DNA of 64,000 bases, taken from positions 1-64,000 of the forward strand of contig JADJPQ010000007.1 of the NCBI GenBank assembly GCA_016713175.1, read 5' to 3'. Below are positions 16,401-23,531 of this stretch, piece by piece. This DNA is from Planctomycetota bacterium (GTDB taxonomy: Bacteria > Planctomycetota > UBA1135 > UBA2386). Below the pieces are notes generated by a model. The model was not told the origin of the DNA. It ran no database searches and saw only the letters and a list, made by a program, of their open reading frames with translations. The translations under genes and the position numbers were made by a program. Position 1 is the stretch's first letter. Every line of letters begins with the position of its first letter.

Positions 16401-16462
16401 GCCGCGTGACGACGATCGATGTGCCTGGCGTGCGCGTGCTCGCCAGCTACTGGCGCCAATAG
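13427..16462 (+). CDS. large surface lipoprotein with Ig-like and beta-propeller regions
   Basis: A 1011-residue protein with a long n-region, a hydrophobic segment and the lipobox LTGC (Cys45), so it is predicted to be lipid-anchored on the outer face. Residues about 280-420 contain the pattern DPTSSILVRFNKPVQ, typical of bacterial Ig-like (SbsA-type) domains. Residues about 640-1011 show repeated strands such as LYVLDRDNRQVVVLNSNRF, AVTNFSSSSVSFIDID and KVDVFEVATGRRVTTIDVPG, which fit a YVTN/YncE-like seven-blade propeller. Pro-rich linkers separate the parts. The role is unknown; a surface binding or scaffold role is an inference. A strong hairpin follows the stop. Confidence 0.8.
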   Translation: MNPTQSNGSPSGRSPASPLSLAPWNRAPLCLALVGGLVGLGLTGCTGGSKGDRDNRGDFKVTTISTGRGAIYPYRIREVDGFGNPTATVVNVESTATLQANVNGNNGVLPVATLSTTAELPDGNPGNHFLQFVFSHKLDVDSILSAQLASQTNSGLSGALNVLGYDPDTESTQTLRGRGFVNGYTYFLESGVLRKVKAVEADGRNVRILDSRANGFPQYDGAADLVGLKTFVFVADDDSDMTTFDTFPADRLLRLVVTNAVRDTEGGILEQEICTATTVGDDTRPPQVLGYTTTPEITPGRNQTGIDPTSSILVRFNKPVQPGEVGSFFDPQQFVPPSGGVTLAVTAAAQTFNVIYHADPVSYGDLCNYVITPAYALPGESIVRVTVQSTTIHSLTGQLIGTAVNTQFTTAPGQGIINAPVAPEALYVGIGGAEPGVSVIDLNGLGQGTGDLLNTRWPLNPNIGQPGVFPPLSPGTTRLDAGSGGMLTLVKDTNLNTRLLRDPLVGDITDIHVGPPLDLVFNNENINVNATRANQFNPARGAPAVGNTISQAPHPNPPRLVFPPPNPNRSIFGEEPTTTSSTGGGLVITTNPPCVASPLNLLVQGNPFSSQQGQVGIYQSISMGVFFGPQPPPLSPPPPTPFCPFTARQQVGHFLYVLDRDNRQVVVLNSNRFTVLDTIPLSDPVSMAMAPHMTRLAVTNFSSSSVSFIDIDPFSPTFNEVVAETRVERGPTGVCWQPDGEDVIVVSSEANFMTLISALDYSVRRSVSGFLNQPIEVVATPRYTTTGWGQGVYFAYVLNANGTIAVYESGPDGVNGIGFNDMIGTMPNIALPRARSILYDYTDPNSGLLIGHVDESGLGQISRLSLTTSPAGPQPLNPNIGGFIISPTYRQKEWTVVQRIGGLNPTTPVRDLLSGNSVIDLAVDEIYNNGGLLGQLTQFSTNFSSTPYLHSGKHGIKLTPNGAPILPMVPILLFVALSDVGKVDVFEVATGRRVTTIDVPGVRVLASYWRQ

Positions 16463-16485
16463 TCGCCGTCCGCCATCGCGATCGC

Positions 16486-16510
16486 CGCCGCCTCCATGAA
16501 GGAGGCGGCG
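16486..16510 (+). terminator. strong hairpin after the surface lipoprotein gene
   Basis: CGCCGCCTCC (16486-16495) and GGAGGCGGCG (16501-16510) form a perfect 10-bp stem with a 5-base loop, 24 bases after the stop codon. There is no T-run, but it ends just before the ubiE promoter, as a terminator should. Confidence 0.6.
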
Positions 16511-16521
16511 AGCTTCCGCGG

Positions 16522-16550
16522 TTGCCTGACACCCCGGCGCGGCCCACAAT
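16522..16550 (+). promoter_or_regulatory. ubiE promoter, leaderless type (TTGCCT, CACAAT)
   Basis: TTGCCT (16522-16527) and CACAAT (16545-16550) are spaced by 17 bases. The -10 box ends six bases before the ATG at 16557, so transcription would start at the start codon itself. No Shine-Dalgarno is present, in agreement. Confidence 0.5.
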
Positions 16551-16556
16551 GCGCGC

Positions 16557-17246
16557 ATGCCCGACGGGCCGACGATCCAGCGGATGTTCGCCCAAGTGGC
16601 GCCGCGCTACGACCGGGCCAACCGGATGTTGTCGCTCGGGATCGACGTGCTCTGGCGGCGTCGTACGGTCAAGATCGCGGCCGTGCAACCCGGCGAGCGC
16701 GTCGTGGATGTATGCGCCGGCACCGGCGATCTGACGCTGGCGTTGCGCGCGGCTGGGGCCAAGGCAGTCGGTGCCGACTTCTGCGCGCCGATGATCGCCC
16801 GCGCCGTCGCCAAGGCCGAGTCGGCGGCCGCCGGTGTGCCGTTCGTGGTCGCTGACGCGCTGGCCCTGCCGTTCGCCGGTGGGGCCTTCGACCTGGCAAC
16901 GGTCGCCTTCGGGATCCGCAACGTGGCCGATCCGGTGGCCGGGCTGCGCGAGATGGCACGCGTGGTCCGCCCGGGTGGGCGGGTGGTCGTACTGGAGTTC
17001 TGCCGGCCGCGGCTGCCGCTACTCGGGTCGGCGTATCTGTTCTACTTCCGGCGGGTACTGCCGCGGCTCGGCGAGTGGATCTCGGGAGCTGGCAATGGTG
17101 CCTACCGCTACTTGCCGGACTCGGTGATGGCATTCCCGGAACGCGAGCAGTTCTGTCAGTTGCTGCGGCAAGCGGGGCTGCAGACGCCGACCTGCAAGGT
17201 CCTGACCGGCGGGATCGCCGCGATCTACCGTGCCGAAGTCCGCTGA
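16557..17246 (+). CDS. ubiE: demethylmenaquinone methyltransferase (UbiE/MenG family)
   Basis: This SAM-dependent enzyme C-methylates demethylmenaquinone in the last step of menaquinone synthesis (or the ubiquinone intermediate in organisms that have it). The 229-residue protein shows the N-terminal signature MFAQVAPRYDRANRMLSLG, SAM motif I VVDVCAGTGDLTLAL, the AFGIRNVADPVAGLREM block and VVLEFCRP. It heads a coupled run with a CPBP protease, ubiX and ubiA; the neighbourhood and absence of other ubiquinone genes favour menaquinone, but the quinone type is an inference. Confidence 0.93.
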   Translation: MPDGPTIQRMFAQVAPRYDRANRMLSLGIDVLWRRRTVKIAAVQPGERVVDVCAGTGDLTLALRAAGAKAVGADFCAPMIARAVAKAESAAAGVPFVVADALALPFAGGAFDLATVAFGIRNVADPVAGLREMARVVRPGGRVVVLEFCRPRLPLLGSAYLFYFRRVLPRLGEWISGAGNGAYRYLPDSVMAFPEREQFCQLLRQAGLQTPTCKVLTGGIAAIYRAEVR

Positions 17247-17964
17247 ATCGCCGGTAGTTCGCGCTGACGGCTACTTCGCGTGGTCGCGGGATCCGGCGAT
17301 CGGTGTGGTCGCCGTGCTGCCGTTGTGGTTGGCCTACGAGATCCTGCGGCTCCGGCTGACGCCGGACGAACGCAACGGCGCCGAGGTCATGCTGCTCGAT
17401 GCGCTCGGCATGCTGGGCCACGATGGGCTGGCGGTGTTGCGGGCAGCGTTCGGGTGTCTGGTGCTGTTTGCCAGCCTGTCGCTGCTGCGCCGCCAGATTC
17501 CGTGGTTCCGCGTCGGCGCCGTGTCGGCGCTCGAGGGCATCGTCTACGGCTTGATGCTCGGGCCGTTGGCCGGGGTCCTGGCCGCATCGGCGGGGCGTGT
17601 GCTCGCTTGCCGAGGGGTGCCCGAAAGCCTGTCCGGCAACCTGGTCGGTTCCCTCGGTGCCGGCATCTTCGAGGAGATCGTGTTCCGCCTCGGCTTGATG
17701 TCGGCGCTGGTCTGGTTGTGGCTCAAGGCGGCGCGCGCGTTCGCGCTTCCCCGTACCGCCGGTGTCATCGTCGCCGTGCTGGTCTCCGCCGTCGTGTTCT
17801 CCTGGTTCCATCATCTGTGGGGCCAGCCGTTCGATCGGGCGGCGTTCCTGTTCCGCTGCGCGGCCGGGGTGCTGCTCGGCGCGCTGTTCTGGCTCCGCGG
17901 CATCGGCGTCTGTGTCTACACCCACGCCGCCTACGACGTGCACTACTACCTGACGCATCCATGA
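17230..17964 (+). CDS. CPBP family intramembrane metalloprotease
   Basis: A 244-residue multi-pass membrane protein of the CPBP/Abi (CAAX protease-like) family. The signature residues are seen in order: the Glu pair FEEIVFRLG (residues ~140-148), FSWFHHLWG with the His ligand and THAAYDVHYY near the C-terminus. These are the metal-binding and catalytic positions of the family. It begins at GTG 17230 inside the last codons of ubiE (17-base overlap) and ends ATGA-overlapped with ubiX. The substrate is unknown; the location amid quinone genes may just reflect operon packing. Confidence 0.88.
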   Translation: MPKSAESPVVRADGYFAWSRDPAIGVVAVLPLWLAYEILRLRLTPDERNGAEVMLLDALGMLGHDGLAVLRAAFGCLVLFASLSLLRRQIPWFRVGAVSALEGIVYGLMLGPLAGVLAASAGRVLACRGVPESLSGNLVGSLGAGIFEEIVFRLGLMSALVWLWLKAARAFALPRTAGVIVAVLVSAVVFSWFHHLWGQPFDRAAFLFRCAAGVLLGALFWLRGIGVCVYTHAAYDVHYYLTHP

Positions 17965-18602
17965 CGCCCCGCTCGTTCGCGATCTGCTTCTGTGGCGGAT
18001 CGGGTGTCGCCTACGGCGTACGCCTCTGCGAAGTCCTGCTCGGCGGTGGCCACACCGTTCACCTGTGCGCCACGGCGGCAGCGATTCGGGTGCTGGTCCA
18101 CGAAGCCGCCGCGGCGATCGACCCCGAGAGCCCGGATCTGCGGACGTTGTTTCCGGCGCCGCTCCGCGCCGGCCTGCACGTGCACGCGCGCGATGCCGTC
18201 GAAGCCACCCCGGCGTCAGGCAGTGCCCGTCTGCACGCGACGATCCTGGTGCCGTGCAGCATGGGCACGCTGGCGCGCGTCGCGCACGGCTTCAGTTCCA
18301 ACCTGATCGAACGCGCGGCCGACGTCGCGTTGAAGGAGGGCCGGCCGCTGGTCGTCGTGCCGCGCGAGACGCCACTGTCGGTGGTGCACCTCGAGAACAT
18401 GCTGAAGCTGGCGCGGGCCGGCGCGATCGTGCTGCCAGCGATGCCGGGATTCTACCACCGGCCGCAAGCGGTTGCCGAGCTGGTCGACTTCGTCGTCGGC
18501 AAGATCCTCGATCGGATCGGCGTCGACCACGCGCTGTTGCCGCGCTGGCAGACGCCGCCGCCGACCGCTGCCGGTTCGCCGTGGGACGAGGGCGAGGCAT
18601 GA
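17961..18602 (+). CDS. ubiX: flavin prenyltransferase UbiX
   Basis: UbiX links dimethylallyl phosphate to FMN, making the prenylated flavin cofactor used by UbiD-type decarboxylases. The 213-residue protein has the FMN-binding start FAICFCGGSGVAYGVRL, LVPCSMGTLARVAHGFSSNLIERAADV and the phosphate-binding RETPLSVVHLENMLKLA, all highly conserved. No ubiD is in the window; the decarboxylase partner must be elsewhere. It is coupled by ATGA to both neighbours. In the futalosine menaquinone route, UbiX and UbiA homologues work together, which fits this arrangement. Confidence 0.95.
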   Translation: MTPRSFAICFCGGSGVAYGVRLCEVLLGGGHTVHLCATAAAIRVLVHEAAAAIDPESPDLRTLFPAPLRAGLHVHARDAVEATPASGSARLHATILVPCSMGTLARVAHGFSSNLIERAADVALKEGRPLVVVPRETPLSVVHLENMLKLARAGAIVLPAMPGFYHRPQAVAELVDFVVGKILDRIGVDHALLPRWQTPPPTAAGSPWDEGEA

Positions 18603-19504
18603 ACGTCCCGTCGATGCCGGTGAAGCCGGGGCTGCGCGACTTCGCGTCGTTGGTCAAGTTCTCGCACTCGGTGTTCGCCCTGCCATTCGCGCTGTTGTCG
18701 CTGCTGGTTGCCACCGCCGGCCGCCCGCCATGGCCGCTGCTGGCGCTGGTCGTCGTCGCGGCGGTGGCAGCCAGGACCGCGGCGATGGCCTACAACCGCT
18801 TGCGCGATGCGGCGATCGATGCGGCCAATCCCCGCACCGCGAGCCGCGAGATTCCGCGCAGGGTTATCAGCCGCCGGGCGGCCGGCCGGTTGACGTTCGC
18901 CGCCAGTGTCGTGTTCGTCGGCGTCGCGGTCGCGATCGGTCCGACCTGTGGTCTGGCGGCACTGCCGGTGCTGGCGTGGCTCCTGGCCTACAGCCACATG
19001 AAGCACTGGACCGCGGCCTGCCATCTGTGGCTTGGCGTTGCGCTCGGACTCGCGCCGATCGCCGCCTGGATCGCCGCGGCCGATCACACGGGCGGCGTCG
19101 CCGCGGGCACCTCGCTGTGGATGCCGTTGCTGCTCGGCGGCGCGGTGGCGCTCTGGGTGGCCGGGTTCGATGTGCTGTATGCGTGCCAGGACGAGGCCTT
19201 CGATCGGGCGCACGGCCTGCACTCGATTCCGGCGGCCATCGGTGCGCCGGCGGCGATGTGGTTGGCGCGCGGCCTGCACGCGACCGCGTTCTCCGGCTTC
19301 GCCGCGTTCGGCGTCGCCGCCGGTCTGCAGCGCGGCTACCTGATGGCGTTGGTCGCCGCCGCCGGGCTGCTGATCTGGCAGCACCGGCTGTTGCGACCAG
19401 GCGATCTGCGCCGGATCCACACCGCGTTCTTCACCGCCAACGGCACACTCAGCGTGGTGATCCTGGTCGGCGGCTGCGTCGACCTGTACTTGTGGCGGCC
19501 CTGA
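18599..19504 (+). CDS. UbiA-family polyprenyltransferase (MqnP-like)
   Basis: A 301-residue integral membrane prenyltransferase with about eight to nine helices. The first Asp-rich site reads AYNRLRDAAIDAANPRTASREIP, and the second DVLYACQDEAFDRAHGLHSIP; both bind the Mg-diphosphate of the polyprenyl donor. The sequence style matches the putative 4-hydroxybenzoate polyprenyltransferases tied to ubiX in futalosine-pathway bacteria (MqnP) rather than E. coli UbiA, although that subfamily call is an inference. The ATG overlaps the ubiX stop. Confidence 0.88.
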   Translation: MNVPSMPVKPGLRDFASLVKFSHSVFALPFALLSLLVATAGRPPWPLLALVVVAAVAARTAAMAYNRLRDAAIDAANPRTASREIPRRVISRRAAGRLTFAASVVFVGVAVAIGPTCGLAALPVLAWLLAYSHMKHWTAACHLWLGVALGLAPIAAWIAAADHTGGVAAGTSLWMPLLLGGAVALWVAGFDVLYACQDEAFDRAHGLHSIPAAIGAPAAMWLARGLHATAFSGFAAFGVAAGLQRGYLMALVAAAGLLIWQHRLLRPGDLRRIHTAFFTANGTLSVVILVGGCVDLYLWRP

Positions 19505-19507
19505 GCC

Positions 19508-20701
19508 ATGGCGGTGCCCAATCCCGAACAGGAACTCGAGCGCGTCCGACAGGTCGGCAAGCGTGGCCTGCCGAAGGTCGCGATCGTCAGCGGCCCGGCC
19601 GGCTTCTTTCGCGCCGAGGCGCTGGACGTGCTGTTGGCGTTGGTGCCCGCCGACGCCGAATTGCGCACGCTCGATGCCGGTGGCGAGAAGGCGCCGCGCG
19701 GCGGTGCCGAGATCGCGGAGGATGGTGACGCGGTCGGCGATGGCGAGGGTGACATTGACGCCGCGCCGACCGGCCAGCTCGGCGATGAAGTGCTCGAACT
19801 GCGTGGCGGTGGGCTGTTCTGCAAGCGGGCGTTCCTGTGCGTGCGGCGCGGCGACGCCTGGTTGAAGCGCCACGGCGCGGCGTTGGCGGCGTTCCTGCCG
19901 AAGATCGCCACCGGCTGCGGCCTGCTGGTCGAGGTGCAGAAGCTCGACCGCCGCACCAAGGCGGCCAAGGCGCTCGAACAGGCCGGCGCGTTGTTCGAGT
20001 TCCGCGATCTGTACGACTCGCCGTGGGACCGTTCGCGCAGCCCGCTCGAGGCCGAGCTGGTGGGTTGGATCGTGCAGCGCGCGCGGCAGGCGGGCGTGCC
20101 GCTGTCGCCGGAAGCCGCGTTCGTGTTGATGGCGCAGGTCGGCAAGGCGCCGGCCGAGCTGGTGGCCGAGATCCGCCGGCTGGTCGACCAGTTCGGTGCC
20201 GATCCGAAGCGTCGGCCGCTGGCGCCGGACGACCTCCGCGGCAGGCTGACGACGTCGTTCGAGTCGAATCCGTTCGAGCTGGCCGAGGCGATCCTGGCCA
20301 ATGACGAACGGCGCGCGACCAGGTCGGTGCGAGCGATGTTCGATCGCGGCGTGCGCGACCGCAAAGGCTCGACGATGGACCCGGGTGGTGTGTGGCCGTT
20401 CGCCAGTTCGTGGCTGTTCTCGGCACTGGCGCAGGCCTACGAGGGCCGCCAACTGCTCGACAGCGCCGTGCCGGCACGTGATCTGGCCGGGCGGCTCGGC
20501 ATCCGGGTCTTCCAGGAACGATTCCTCGAAGGCGTCACCCGCAATACCGCCGTGCGTCTGCGGCTCGGCCTGCTGGCCTTGCACGAGTGCCAACGGGCGC
20601 TGCGGCTGGCGCAGGACGAACCGGACGTGCTGTTCGAACGGTTCCTGGCGGCGTGGTTTCGCGGTCGACCGGTCGTGTTGGCGACGGGGCTCGACGCATG
20701 A
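19508..20701 (+). CDS. holA: DNA polymerase III subunit delta
   Basis: The delta subunit opens the sliding clamp within the clamp loader. The 397-residue length and layout (an ATPase-like fold with degenerate motifs, then helical collar domain) fit HolA: VAIVSGPAGFFRAEALDVLL at the N-terminus, LLVEVQKLDRRTKAAKALE, the SPEAAFVLMAQVGKAPAELVAEIRRL block and a collar with LFERFLAAWF. There is no Walker A, as expected for delta. An acidic, Asp/Gly-rich insertion sits near residues 65-95. It is separated from ubiA by 3 bases and overlaps mutL by ATGA. Confidence 0.85.
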   Translation: MAVPNPEQELERVRQVGKRGLPKVAIVSGPAGFFRAEALDVLLALVPADAELRTLDAGGEKAPRGGAEIAEDGDAVGDGEGDIDAAPTGQLGDEVLELRGGGLFCKRAFLCVRRGDAWLKRHGAALAAFLPKIATGCGLLVEVQKLDRRTKAAKALEQAGALFEFRDLYDSPWDRSRSPLEAELVGWIVQRARQAGVPLSPEAAFVLMAQVGKAPAELVAEIRRLVDQFGADPKRRPLAPDDLRGRLTTSFESNPFELAEAILANDERRATRSVRAMFDRGVRDRKGSTMDPGGVWPFASSWLFSALAQAYEGRQLLDSAVPARDLAGRLGIRVFQERFLEGVTRNTAVRLRLGLLALHECQRALRLAQDEPDVLFERFLAAWFRGRPVVLATGLDA

Positions 20702-22524
20702 TCCGGTCGCTGGCACCCGAGGTCGTCAACCAGATCGCCGCCGGCGAGGTCGTCGAACGGCCGGCATCGGTGGTCAAGGAACTGGTCGAGAACGCGATCG
20801 ATGCTGGTGGGCGGCGGATTCGCGTCGAGGTCGACGCCGGTGGTTGCGAGCGGATCCGGGTGATCGACGACGGCGATGGTTTCCTGCCGGAAGACCTGCC
20901 GCTGGCGTTCGCCAGCCACGCGACCAGCAAGCTGTCGGTGCTGCAGGACCTCGATCACATCGCCACGCTGGGCTTTCGCGGCGAGGCTCTGGCGTCGATC
21001 GGCTCGGTCGCGCGAGCGTCGATCAGGAGCCGCCGCCACGATCGCGATGCCGGCGCCGAGATCCACTGCGACGGCGGCCGGATCGGCGAGCCGCAGCCGT
21101 GCGGATGCCCGACCGGCTCGCAGCTCGAGATCCGCGACCTGTTCTACAACACGCCGGCGCGGCGTCGCTTCCTGAAGTCGCCGGGCACCGAGAAGGCGCG
21201 GATCCAGGAGCTGCTGGCCGAACTGGCGCTGGCGCGACTCGACCTCGATCTGACGCTGGTCGCCGATGGTCGCGAAGTCCTGCGCCTGCCGGCAGGTCAG
21301 TCGCTGACCGAACGGTTCGCGAGCTGCTTTGGTCGCGAACTGGCACGCGGGCTGTTGCCGGTCGAGCGGGCGTTCGGTGAGTTGCGCGTCGAGGGCGTCA
21401 TCGGTGAACCCGACCTGGCGCGCCGCGACAGCAAGCTGGAACTGCTGTACGTGAACGGCCGCCAGGCCCGCGAGAACAGCGCCGTGCATGCGATCCGGCA
21501 GGCATACCGCGAGTTCCTGATGGGGGGCCGGTTTCCGATCTACGCACTGACCGTGGCGTTGCCGCCGGATCAGGTCGATGTCAACGTCCACCCGCGCAAG
21601 GCCGAGGTGCGCTTCCTCGAGTCGCGCAAGGTCGCGGGCTGCCTGCACGAAACGGTGCGCGCCGCGTTGCAGGGACGCGCGGCGGCGGCGTCGGCTGGCG
21701 GAGTGGCGCTGGCTCCCGAGTTGCCGCGCGCGCGATCCGGTTTCCCCGATCTGCCGCGGGATCTGTTCGGACGTGCCGACGGGGGCGCCGTGCCCGAGCC
21801 GACGGCTGCGACGTCCGCTCCGCCGGTCGTCGTTCGTGACGGTGCCGATCGACCGCCGTTCGGGCACAAGAGTGCAACCCAGGACCCTGCGGCCAACCCG
21901 GACCAGAACGCCGGTCCCGCGCCGGCGGCAAGACCCAATCCGTTCGCGCGCGCGAACGGTCGGTTCCTGCAGGTGCACGATCTGTATCTGCTGCTCGAGG
22001 GGCCGGATGGTCTGCTGATCGTCGACCAACATGCGTTGCACGAGCGCGTGGTCTACGAACGGCTGCGCGCCGAGCACCGCGCGCGGGCGGTCACCGTGCA
22101 ACAACTGCTGGTGCCGACGGTCGTCGAACTGCACCCCGGTGAGAAGGCCTGGCTGCTCGAGGTCGCCGAGGACCTGGCGGCCGAAGGCCTGCAGGTCGGT
22201 GAGTTCTCGCCGTCGGCGATGGCGATCTACGGCGTGCCGGCCGTGCTGGCGAAGACCGCGCCCGAACGGCTGCTGCGCGCGCTGCTCGCCGACGACGGTG
22301 CCGACGCGCGACCGCGGCTGCGCGAACAGATCAGCGAACGCTTCCACAGCATGGCGTGTCGCGCGGCGGTGATGGGCGGCGATCGGCTGACCGACGAGGA
22401 GATCGCGGCGCTGCTGCAGGCGGCGAGCACGCTCGAGCATCCGCACAATTGCCCGCACGGCCGGCCGACCGTGTTGACGTTCACGCACGGCGAACTGGAA
22501 CGTTATTTCCGGCGGCGGTGCTGA
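20698..22524 (+). CDS. mutL: DNA mismatch repair protein MutL, endonuclease type
   Basis: MutL couples MutS mismatch recognition to strand incision. The 608-residue protein has the GHKL ATPase motifs IAAGEVVERPASVVKELVEN, IDDGDGF, SHATSK and GFRGEALASI. After a disordered Pro/Ala-rich linker (about residues 335-415) the dimerisation domain carries the complete nicking site DQHALHERVVYE (DQHAx2Ex4E), ACRAAV and CPHGRP, so it is predicted to be a nicking endonuclease of the non-MutH type. Its ATG overlaps the holA stop; mutS is not in the window. Confidence 0.96.
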   Translation: MIRSLAPEVVNQIAAGEVVERPASVVKELVENAIDAGGRRIRVEVDAGGCERIRVIDDGDGFLPEDLPLAFASHATSKLSVLQDLDHIATLGFRGEALASIGSVARASIRSRRHDRDAGAEIHCDGGRIGEPQPCGCPTGSQLEIRDLFYNTPARRRFLKSPGTEKARIQELLAELALARLDLDLTLVADGREVLRLPAGQSLTERFASCFGRELARGLLPVERAFGELRVEGVIGEPDLARRDSKLELLYVNGRQARENSAVHAIRQAYREFLMGGRFPIYALTVALPPDQVDVNVHPRKAEVRFLESRKVAGCLHETVRAALQGRAAAASAGGVALAPELPRARSGFPDLPRDLFGRADGGAVPEPTAATSAPPVVVRDGADRPPFGHKSATQDPAANPDQNAGPAPAARPNPFARANGRFLQVHDLYLLLEGPDGLLIVDQHALHERVVYERLRAEHRARAVTVQQLLVPTVVELHPGEKAWLLEVAEDLAAEGLQVGEFSPSAMAIYGVPAVLAKTAPERLLRALLADDGADARPRLREQISERFHSMACRAAVMGGDRLTDEEIAALLQAASTLEHPHNCPHGRPTVLTFTHGELERYFRRRC

Positions 22525-22540
22525 TCGTCGCGCCGCCGAG

Positions 22541-23455
22541 TCACTTGCCGCCGGGCCGATCGAAGTCGACGGGACCGAACGGCGGATCCAGCTTCAACGC
22601 GACGATGCGCACGGTCATCTGCAGGTGGCGCTTGCCGGCGGCGTCGACGAAGTAGTACTTCTGCGCCAGCGGCAGCAGGCGGCCATCGCGCGGCTCATGG
22701 TCGTGGAAACGCAGCAGCTCGGTGCGGCCGGGGATCGGCTTGTGGTCGCCGTCGAGCGGGGTCACTTCGACCGCGGTCAGCGTGTGCTCGTTCTGGGCGA
22801 CGAACGCGCGCAACCGCACCGGCGCGTCTTCGCCGGCCTGACCGAGCAGCGGGAACGCATCGAGTTCACCGCTGACGGTCCAGCACGGCAGCGGTGTCTC
22901 CCGGCCGATGGCCAGCGATTCCGCGGTCACCGGGCTCGGCGACCGCAGGTCGGCCAGCACAGCGGCGGGATCGAGGAAACGGACCATCTGGCCCGCGAGG
23001 CCCAGGTGGCGCTGCAGTTCGGCGCGATCGCGGGCGTTCTCCTTGGCATTGAGGTCGAGCAGGCGGTCATCGAGCCGGCACCACGGACCATTGCGATCGC
23101 GACCGCGTTCGATCGGTTGGGCGGCGTCGACGATCTTGTAGCGCAGCAGCGGTCGGGTGCTCTTGTCGTCGCGTTGCCAGCGCAGGTAGCGGACGTCGAG
23201 CTCGGCGGCGGCGCGGCCCTGCTCGTTCTCCTGCTGCAGGATCAGGTTGCCGGTGAATCCTGCGGGCGGTGCCGTGGCGCCTCCGGGCAGGTGGCGCGTG
23301 CGCAGGTTGGCGCACAGGGTCGCCAGGTCCGGGGCGGCGGTCACCGCCGCCGCCGCGGTCGCCGGAGCCGCCGGTTCCTGGCCGTGCAGTCCGCACAACA
23401 ACAACGCCAACGACACGTTCGGCATGCAGCGCGCAGCGGCCAGGGACACCATCAT
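22541..23455 (-). CDS. secreted protein of unknown function
   Basis: A 304-residue protein with a signal peptide (PNVSLALLLCGLHGQEP region) and an Ala-rich spacer, then a beta-rich domain with LTAVEVTPLDGDHKPIP and QMTVRIVALKLDPPFG. The repeated long strands resemble LolA/LolB-like lipocarrier half-barrels, but I cannot assign a family. The ATG at 23455 was chosen because TATGCT on the - strand (23463-23468) ends seven bases upstream; other in-frame starts are at 23539, 23467 and 23425. It is divergent from ymfF. Confidence 0.7.
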   Translation of the reverse strand: MMVSLAAARCMPNVSLALLLCGLHGQEPAAPATAAAAVTAAPDLATLCANLRTRHLPGGATAPPAGFTGNLILQQENEQGRAAAELDVRYLRWQRDDKSTRPLLRYKIVDAAQPIERGRDRNGPWCRLDDRLLDLNAKENARDRAELQRHLGLAGQMVRFLDPAAVLADLRSPSPVTAESLAIGRETPLPCWTVSGELDAFPLLGQAGEDAPVRLRAFVAQNEHTLTAVEVTPLDGDHKPIPGRTELLRFHDHEPRDGRLLPLAQKYYFVDAAGKRHLQMTVRIVALKLDPPFGPVDFDRPGGK

Positions 23456-23462
23456 GTTGCGC

Positions 23463-23468
23463 AGCATA
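23463..23468 (-). promoter_or_regulatory. -10 box TATGCT of the secreted protein gene
   Basis: TATGCT on the - strand precedes the ATG at 23455 by seven bases. It forms a divergent, closely spaced promoter pair with the one for ymfF at 23497-23525. Confidence 0.35.
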
Positions 23469-23496
23469 ACTGCCGCGCGGGTTGCCACCAGCGCGG

Positions 23497-23525
23497 TCGA
23501 CCGTGCGGTGCTCGTCCTGTATGTA
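23497..23525 (+). promoter_or_regulatory. ymfF promoter, leaderless type (TCGACC, TATGTA)
   Basis: TCGACC (23497-23502), a 17-base spacer and TATGTA (23520-23525); the GTG start at 23532 lies six bases beyond, exactly where transcription should begin. This decided the start of the next gene. Confidence 0.5.
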
Positions 23526-23531
23526 GAGTCC

